Shown: in pieces, positions 59,235-64,000 of the stretch
Layout of the letters: each line of letters opens with the position of its first letter
How positions within the stretch are numbered: the first letter of the stretch is position 1
Source: Mesorhizobium_K sp040049215
Lineage (GTDB): Bacteria > Pseudomonadota > Alphaproteobacteria > Rhizobiales > Rhizobiaceae
DNA length: 64,000 nt
Reading direction: 5' to 3'
Assembly: GCF_040049215.1 (NCBI RefSeq)
Contig: NZ_JBDZDN010000002.1
Coordinates: 558,001 to 622,000, forward strand
Program-made: the position numbers and the translations under genes
Notes under the pieces: model-generated
What the model was told of the DNA's origin: nothing
Database searches by the model: none
Seen by the model: only the letters and a program-made list of their open reading frames with translations

Positions 59235-60230
59235 CTACGCCGCCAGGCCGATGACACGGGGAACGAGCCATAGCATCGCTGCTGTGCCTATCGCATAGGC
59301 GCCGACCTGTCGTGCCCGCGCCTGCGGTATCTTGACCAGCGCGCTTGCCGCCGCGAGCAGGATCAGCGCCGCCGCGACGAAGATCAATTGCCCGGCTTCG
59401 ACGCCAAGGTTGAAGGCCAGCAGGCTGAGCGGAACGTCGGATTGCGGCAGGCCGATCTCCTTGAGCGCGTCGGCGAAGCCGAAGCCGTGCAGCAGCCCGA
59501 AGGCGAAGGCCACGACCCAGGGGTAGCTTTCGGAAAGCCGCCTCTCGCCCGGCTTCGCCTTGACCAGTTCGCTGGCGACGAAGGCGATGCTGAGCGCGAT
59601 GGTCGCTTCCACCGGGGCCTGCGGCAAGCTGAAATAGCCGAGCGATGCGCCGGCAAGCGTGATGCTGTGGGCCACCGTGAAGGCGGTGATCGTCTTCACC
59701 AGCATCCAGCGGTCGCGGATGAGCAGCATCAGCGCAAGCACGAACAGCAGATGGTCGAGGCCCGACAGTATGTGGTCGACGCCGAGCAGGAAGTAGGTTT
59801 GCGCCACTTCGAGGCTGGTCTGCGTTCCGGCCGCGACGAAGAAGGGCCGTTCCGGCAGGAGGCGAGCGACCTCGGCGTCTCCAGTCGCGTACTGGATGCG
59901 CACCAGCGCGTCGGTCATCGTCGAGCCGAGCCCGTCGACGCCGATCTCGCCGCCCTTGAGCCCTCCGGCGCAGGCGACAGTCCATCGCTCCAGATAGGCT
60001 CCGCCCTCGAGCGTGGGAACCGGTTCGGCTCTTTCCACGCACGATCCGGGCAGACGGGCGTGAAGCCCGAGGCGCATTTCGCCCAGCGCCGGGACTTTCC
60101 AGACGATGGCGAACTCGTCCGGCGCCGTTTCGCGCATTTCGAGATAGGCCGGCCGGATCTCGTGCGCATGCATAGGCGCGGCGGCCAGCAGCGGAATCAG
60201 GAAGATCAGCGCGACAAGAAGCCGTCTCAC
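59235..60230 (-). CDS. HupE/UreJ-family membrane protein
   Basis: The N-terminal 125 residues are extracytoplasmic after a signal peptide (HEIRPAYLEMRE after about residue 22), followed by seven or so membrane helices with the motif GVDHILSGLDHLLFVLALM and LHGFGFADALKEIG, typical of HupE/UreJ_2 proteins. Related UreJ/HupE proteins carry nickel or cobalt, but this long form is poorly characterised. A GTG start overlaps the stop of the prolyl isomerase (GTGA), so both are translated together. No hydrogenase or urease genes are nearby. Confidence 0.82.
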   Translation of the reverse strand: MRRLLVALIFLIPLLAAAPMHAHEIRPAYLEMRETAPDEFAIVWKVPALGEMRLGLHARLPGSCVERAEPVPTLEGGAYLERWTVACAGGLKGGEIGVDGLGSTMTDALVRIQYATGDAEVARLLPERPFFVAAGTQTSLEVAQTYFLLGVDHILSGLDHLLFVLALMLLIRDRWMLVKTITAFTVAHSITLAGASLGYFSLPQAPVEATIALSIAFVASELVKAKPGERRLSESYPWVVAFAFGLLHGFGFADALKEIGLPQSDVPLSLLAFNLGVEAGQLIFVAAALILLAAASALVKIPQARARQVGAYAIGTAAMLWLVPRVIGLAA

Positions 60231-61078
60231 TCAGGCGCTTCCATGCCGGCAGGGCTCTCTATGGTGACCGAATAGCCCTTGAGCAGCTCCGCCAGGCGCG
60301 CGTCTTCAAGTTCCTGCCGCCTGGCGTTCGTCCACTCCCGCGCCACGGCCTCGCGCACCTCGTCGAGAACAGGCGTCCGGCCTTGCAGGCGCTCCGTCAC
60401 GCGCACGAGGTGCTGCCCGTAGGTGGAAGCCACTGGACCCGTCCATGGTCCGGGCGGAACCTTGGACAGCGCTTCGGCGAACTCCGCCCCGAAGGTCTGG
60501 CTTATCTGCGTCGTTGTGGAAAGCGGCAGATCCGGCGGCAGCAGTGTGGGGTCGCCGAGGCCAGAACGGTCGATTTCCGGATCGGACAGCAGCACTTCTA
60601 GGATCGATGCGGCGTCCTGGCCGGTCGCCTGGCCGCGTCGCTGTGGATTGACGAAAACCTGCTGGAACGCAAGCGCGCCGTCGATCCTGAAAGCGTCAGG
60701 GTTGGCGTCGAGATAGGCCTGCAGCTCCGCATCCGTCGCTTCGAGCGCCTCGGCTTCGGCCGCGTTCAGGAATTCCATCTTCTGGCGCAGCCTGCGCCTG
60801 ACGACCGTGTCGTCCTTGTCGAGCCCGAGCGCCAGCGCCTGGCGGACGAGGATTTCCTCCTTCACATGATCGTCGATCAGGCCCTTGAGCTCTTCCGGCG
60901 TCGGCGAGCGCTGCCAGGTCTTGGCAAACAGCGTAGCCATCTGCTCGATCTTCGGCGCGGTGACGACGATGCTGTCCGTCTTCTCGTCAACGTCCGAGAC
61001 CAGCCCGTGCACCGCGAAGATCGCCAGCGCCAGGAGCAGGAAGTGGAGGAGCGGCTCCTTCAGCAGCGATTTCAGCAT
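60227..61078 (-). CDS. PpiC-type peptidyl-prolyl cis-trans isomerase
   Basis: A 283-residue membrane-anchored parvulin. After an N-terminal helix (about 8-28) it has a SurA/PpiD-like helical domain (about 45-110) and a parvulin-like domain (about 125-235) with LAFQQVFVNPQRRG and GPWTGPVASTYGQHLVRVTE (in part: WTGPVASTYGQHLV). It acts in the periplasm, presumably on folding of exported proteins. It is coupled to the HupE/UreJ gene. Confidence 0.8.
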   Translation of the reverse strand: MLKSLLKEPLLHFLLLALAIFAVHGLVSDVDEKTDSIVVTAPKIEQMATLFAKTWQRSPTPEELKGLIDDHVKEEILVRQALALGLDKDDTVVRRRLRQKMEFLNAAEAEALEATDAELQAYLDANPDAFRIDGALAFQQVFVNPQRRGQATGQDAASILEVLLSDPEIDRSGLGDPTLLPPDLPLSTTTQISQTFGAEFAEALSKVPPGPWTGPVASTYGQHLVRVTERLQGRTPVLDEVREAVAREWTNARRQELEDARLAELLKGYSVTIESPAGMEAPE

Positions 61079-61147
61079 CAGTCGGTGCGCCCGGGAACGG
61101 GTTGCGATGGTCGGGTCTCGGACACCATGGCCTACCGGCGACGATGC

Positions 61148-61327
61148 TCAGTCATTGGCCAGATCGTCTTCGTCCTCCCGCTTGGTCTTCTCGAAGGAGA
61201 TGCCTTCGTTGAAGGCTTCGTAGGCCGCCATCTTGAGTTCGGCCTTCATGGTCCCCTTCAGCCAGTGCGAACGCTCGGACTCGCAATAGCTCTGGAACCA
61301 TCTTTCGAAATATCTGGCCGGGTCCAT
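61148..61327 (-). CDS. 59-residue protein of unknown function
   Basis: A 180-base open frame encodes a highly charged 59-residue protein with an aromatic N-terminus (MDPARYFERWFQSY), a central Lys/Ala helix (LKGTMKAELKMAAYEAF) and an acidic tail (KREDEDDLAND). GGAGGA 8 bases before the ATG supports translation. It lies 69 bases before the prolyl isomerase gene on the same strand. I recognise no family. Confidence 0.65.
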   Translation of the reverse strand: MDPARYFERWFQSYCESERSHWLKGTMKAELKMAAYEAFNEGISFEKTKREDEDDLAND

Positions 61328-61454
61328 CGATCATTCCTCCGGGGTTGGCCCGATCACCATCAGTTCCGGCGAGTTTGCCCGTCGCCGGTCACGATTGCCG
61401 GGTGCCGCCTACGACACGGGCGGCTCCCTTGCAATGCTTCTACGTCGTCGTTGC

Positions 61455-61778
61455 TCAGAAATAGACGACGACGTAGCCGCCGCCGGACCTCTGATAATAA
61501 ACGCCGCCGCAGTAGTAGAGGCTATAGCCGTAGTAGCTGCCATACGGACAGCCGGCGGGAATGGCGCCGATATAGGCGCCGCGGCGGATCACGCGGCGCG
61601 TGGTCCTGCGGGCGACGCCGGCGACGCTGCCGGGGGTCGCCGGACGCCCAACGCGCGCTTGGGCATCGGAGACCAGGCTGAAGATGCCCATGCCGACCTG
61701 CCGGTCGGCGACGTGGAAGTCGGAGGCGCAGAACAGCAGCGCGAGCGATGCAATGACCGCCTTGGTGGACGACCTCAT
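61455..61778 (-). CDS. Small secreted protein with Tyr/Gly-rich tail
   Basis: A 107-residue product with an N-terminal signal or lipoprotein-like segment (about 1-18), a basic middle (RRTTRRVIRRG) and a Tyr/Gly-rich end (YGSYYGYSLYYCGGVYYQ). It looks like the small secreted proteins of this composition found in many rhizobia, function unknown. The start overlaps the DUF2092 stop by 4 bases (ATGA), so it is expressed with that gene. Confidence 0.7.
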   Translation of the reverse strand: MRSSTKAVIASLALLFCASDFHVADRQVGMGIFSLVSDAQARVGRPATPGSVAGVARRTTRRVIRRGAYIGAIPAGCPYGSYYGYSLYYCGGVYYQRSGGGYVVVYF

Positions 61779-62578
61779 TTTGCGTTTCCTTCTTCAAGCA
61801 GGCCAGCGAGTTCGTCCAGCCCGCGCATCTCCTCGATCTTCACTTCCTTGGCGTCGCCCGTCTGCAACTGGAAATCGTCGGCGGCTACATCCTTGCCGGC
61901 CTTCCAGTCGGAAATCTGCACCGTGTAGGAAGGCGCCATGGCCATCATCCGGCTGGTGATGGTGAAACGGCAGGGGCGCGGCACATCGCCATCGGCGATC
62001 CAGACCTCCCAGTCCGTGTCCACGGTTCTGAAAGCCAGGTGGTTGCAGACCTCTCCGCCAATCACGCCGCTTCCGAGGTCCTTGGCCGCCGTGACGTTCT
62101 CCATCATGATCGCGAAGGCGTTGGGCGACAGAAGGTCGGCGGCCGGCGCTTCGACGCCGTAGGCGAAGCGGAGCGTATCGATCATGTCGTCGACCGAGCC
62201 CTCCAGGGGAATCTTCGTATAGACGTTGAGGTGCTTCCCGATCGCCGAAACGGTCTTTCCGTCATAGGTCAGTTCGACATCGGCCACGCCGGTGCGTGTC
62301 ATGCGCGCCTTGTCCGGACGCTGCAGCGTCAGCGAGCCGGAACTCGCGAGGCCGAGCTTCATCATGTCGGCGGTTACGATGTCGAGCGTCGCGTCATATT
62401 TGAACGAGAAGGCCTGCTGCCCGGCAAGATAGTCGGTCATCGCCTTGAACATTTGCTTCGCCTGGGCCTCATCGGCCGCGGCGGGCTGAGCGCCCGTCAC
62501 GCCCGCCAGCCCGCAAAGCGCCAGCGCCGCAATAACGGTCCGAAACGTCCCGTTCAGACTTCTTCCTGGATCCATCAT
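61775..62578 (-). CDS. DUF2092-family periplasmic protein
   Basis: A 267-residue exported protein with a signal peptide (about 1-35, ending PAAADE). The rest matches DUF2092 in outline: MTDYLAGQQAFSFKYD, LTLQRPDKARMTRTG, VELTYDGKTVS, ETVCNHLAF-like GGEVCNHLAFRT and DWEVWIADGD. This fold resembles lipoprotein carriers (LolA-like), but the activity is unknown. I start at the ATG at 62578; a GTG at 62599 would add seven residues. Confidence 0.78.
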   Translation of the reverse strand: MMDPGRSLNGTFRTVIAALALCGLAGVTGAQPAAADEAQAKQMFKAMTDYLAGQQAFSFKYDATLDIVTADMMKLGLASSGSLTLQRPDKARMTRTGVADVELTYDGKTVSAIGKHLNVYTKIPLEGSVDDMIDTLRFAYGVEAPAADLLSPNAFAIMMENVTAAKDLGSGVIGGEVCNHLAFRTVDTDWEVWIADGDVPRPCRFTITSRMMAMAPSYTVQISDWKAGKDVAADDFQLQTGDAKEVKIEEMRGLDELAGLLEEGNAK

Positions 62579-62617
62579 CTCATCATTCCTTATTGTCACG
62601 CGTTGGCGTCAAGATTG

Positions 62618-64000
62618 TTACGGCGTGTACCAGATGGGCGAGGTATACGCGCGTTCGGTGACAGTCATGAGCGTGCCTTCGAGCGGCTTCGTCCCGAACC
62701 GCTTGGCGTCGTAGGCCGTCCAGCGCGGCGTCGGGATCTCGATGACGCGCCCGTAGTAGAAGGCCTTCTGCTTCGGATCGAAACCTGGATCCTTCCACAC
62801 CGCGATCAGTTCGGGCGCGCCGATCGTGTTGGTCCAGATCGCGTTCTCGACATCCACCGTGCTGCCGACCGACGGCAGCTTGCCGTCGGCGCCAGGCTGA
62901 CGGTCGCCGCCCCACGCCACGTCGTAGACCTGCTCGTGGGTTTGGCCCTTGTCGTCGAGCCAGCCCTTGATGATCTGGTAGCGGTCGAGATTGGCTCCGA
63001 TGGGATCCTTGAGCGCCGCGACCAGGAAGGTCGGCGCCTTGCCTTCGGGCGCCGCCGTCAGGTCGCCGCCCATGGGGACGCCCTTGCCGTAGCCGATGGC
63101 GCCGGGGTTGCGGTTCTCAGCATCGGCCGGCTCGAAGTCCCAGCCACCGAAGAAGCGCACCGCCATGCGCGGTCCCGTCGTGCCATAGGTCTCCTTGCGC
63201 TGCATGGCGTCCCAGATGGCCTCGCGGGTGTTCTCCTGCGCCCACACGGCGGCGTAGCCGGAGGCGCCTACCTCCCAGTCCATCACCGTGATGCCGGTCT
63301 TGGCGTCCTTGACGAACGTTGCCGTCAGACGCTCGGGGCTCGGCTCCTGCGGCGTCGTCTTGCCGAAGAAATTCTCCTCTTCGACCGCGGCGAGGCCGGT
63401 ATGCGCGTCGGTGCTGCCGACCAGCCCGAACTTGTAGGGGTTGGTACCGAGTTCTGTTTCGAGCTTGAGGCCGTTCTTCAGCGCCGAGCGGGTATATTCG
63501 AATTCGAACATGTCGGGCGTCTTCGGCACGCTGGCGTCGAGGTTGCCGAAATCCCAGAGCTCGAAGTCCGCGAACTCGTCGTTGGGCGAGAGCAGCGGAT
63601 GCGCCTCGCCGGTCCCCTTCGTCTGGGTCGTCTCGTAGAGCCGTTCCCACCGGGAGCGCTGCTCGACATATTCCTTGTCGACCGGCTTGCCGGTGAAGGA
63701 CTCGATCAGAGGGAACATGCGGCCGTTGGAGAGGTTGCCGTTGTGCGCGATCGCCAGCACATTGCCGCCGGTCTTGTCCTCATAGCCCTGCATCCACGTC
63801 CACAGGTCGCGCGGATTGTCGCTGCCGAGCGGCTTCAACGTGGTGTAAGGCACCACCTGGTCGGCCTTGTCGGCATTGTCGCGGAAGATCACGTTGCGGT
63901 GCAGATTGTTGCCGTCGGTGTTCGAGGTCCACTCATAGCCGATGAAGGCGGTGAAGCGTCCCGGATCGTTGTATTCCTCGGCCGCCTTGATCGTGTCCTG
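62618..64000 (-). CDS. DUF3604-family protein, N-terminal part missing
   Basis: The reading frame runs from the stop at 62618 to the window edge without interruption, so the start lies beyond 64000. The visible 460 residues contain FIGYEWTSNTDGNNLHRNV at the left end of the protein, LAIHNGNLSNGRMFP, VGSTDAHTGLAAVEEENFFG (in part: STDAHTGLAA) and the C-terminal GAPELIAVWKDPGFD. The repeated His and Asp sites (HNGNLS, STDAH) resemble a metal-dependent PHP-like hydrolase; the function is unknown. With the DUF2092, prolyl isomerase and HupE/UreJ genes it forms a single-strand run. Confidence 0.85.
   Translation of the reverse strand, partial: QDTIKAAEEYNDPGRFTAFIGYEWTSNTDGNNLHRNVIFRDNADKADQVVPYTTLKPLGSDNPRDLWTWMQGYEDKTGGNVLAIAHNGNLSNGRMFPLIESFTGKPVDKEYVEQRSRWERLYETTQTKGTGEAHPLLSPNDEFADFELWDFGNLDASVPKTPDMFEFEYTRSALKNGLKLETELGTNPYKFGLVGSTDAHTGLAAVEEENFFGKTTPQEPSPERLTATFVKDAKTGITVMDWEVGASGYAAVWAQENTREAIWDAMQRKETYGTTGPRMAVRFFGGWDFEPADAENRNPGAIGYGKGVPMGGDLTAAPEGKAPTFLVAALKDPIGANLDRYQIIKGWLDDKGQTHEQVYDVAWGGDRQPGADGKLPSVGSTVDVENAIWTNTIGAPELIAVWKDPGFDPKQKAFYYGRVIEIPTPRWTAYDAKRFGTKPLEGTLMTVTERAYTSPIWYTP

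Noticed and set aside
59235..60230. HupE/UreJ gene as evidence for a hydrogenase or urease operon
   Set aside because: No hydrogenase or urease genes are in the window, and this long form with an extracytoplasmic domain is found with parvulin genes instead.

Overview
The window is high-GC DNA with densely packed, often ATGA/GTGA-overlapping genes. The products look like those of an alphaproteobacterium of the order Hyphomicrobiales (Rhizobiales), probably a Mesorhizobium-like member of the Phyllobacteriaceae. That placement rests on gene content and order (nuoA-N with alphaproteobacterial extra genes, oxygen-dependent cobalamin genes mixed with cbiD, CbtAB, a GTTC-N7-GTTC LexA box, RIME-like palindromes); no database search was possible.

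Region 1 (1-2.4 kb, minus strand) is a cobalamin-riboswitch operon: cbtB-cbtA (cobalt uptake), cobP and cobO. Region 2 (2.4-14 kb) is mixed housekeeping and accessory DNA: a ChaC-like gamma-glutamylcyclotransferase, a Rieske ring-hydroxylating oxygenase, an MFS transporter, a DUF1624 membrane protein with an ICMT-family partner, a LiuR-like MerR regulator, a DUF6455 protein behind a possible FNR/FixK box, mgtE, tRNA-Leu(GAG), lipB, ggt and an SRPBCC-M50 protease fusion. At 14.2-14.4 kb a 28-residue membrane peptide sits behind a promoter that contains a perfect alphaproteobacterial LexA box. This is the most interesting item in the window.

Region 3 (14.4-38 kb) is one long minus-strand block: nuoA-N (complex I) with three extra genes inside it, followed by birA, rnjA, mce, a DUF1467 gene, proS and the lolC/E-lolD pair. 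A plus-strand small RNA candidate with its own promoter and terminator lies between the DUF1467 gene and proS. Region 4 (38.3-39.6 kb) is an AlkX/YcaQ-type DNA glycosylase.

Region 5 (39.6-56.5 kb) is the main cobalamin cluster. A second B12 riboswitch leads DUF1636-cobW-cobN-cobG-cobH-cobI-cobJ; then come cobL-cobE-cobM and cobA-cobB-cobS-cobT on the plus strand, with cobK and cbiD inverted and overlapping the 3' ends of cobJ and cobM. Together these cover corrin-ring methylation and contraction (cobA, I, G, J, M, cbiD, K, L, H), a,c-diamidation (cobB), cobalt insertion (cobN, one subunit only, with cobW as probable metal chaperone), adenosylation (cobO) and nucleotide-loop assembly (cobP, S, T). 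cobQ, cobC, cobD and the two small chelatase subunits are not in the window. RIME-like palindromic repeats have invaded this cluster, including one read in frame inside cobN.

Region 6 (56.7-59.2 kb) holds an unfamiliar three-gene run: a membrane serine-hydrolase-like protein, an ICMT-family methyltransferase and a secreted serine-hydrolase-like protein. Region 7 (59.2-64 kb, minus strand) holds a HupE/UreJ-family protein, a PpiC-type prolyl isomerase, a 59-residue unknown protein, a small secreted protein, a DUF2092 protein and a DUF3604 protein that runs off the right edge.
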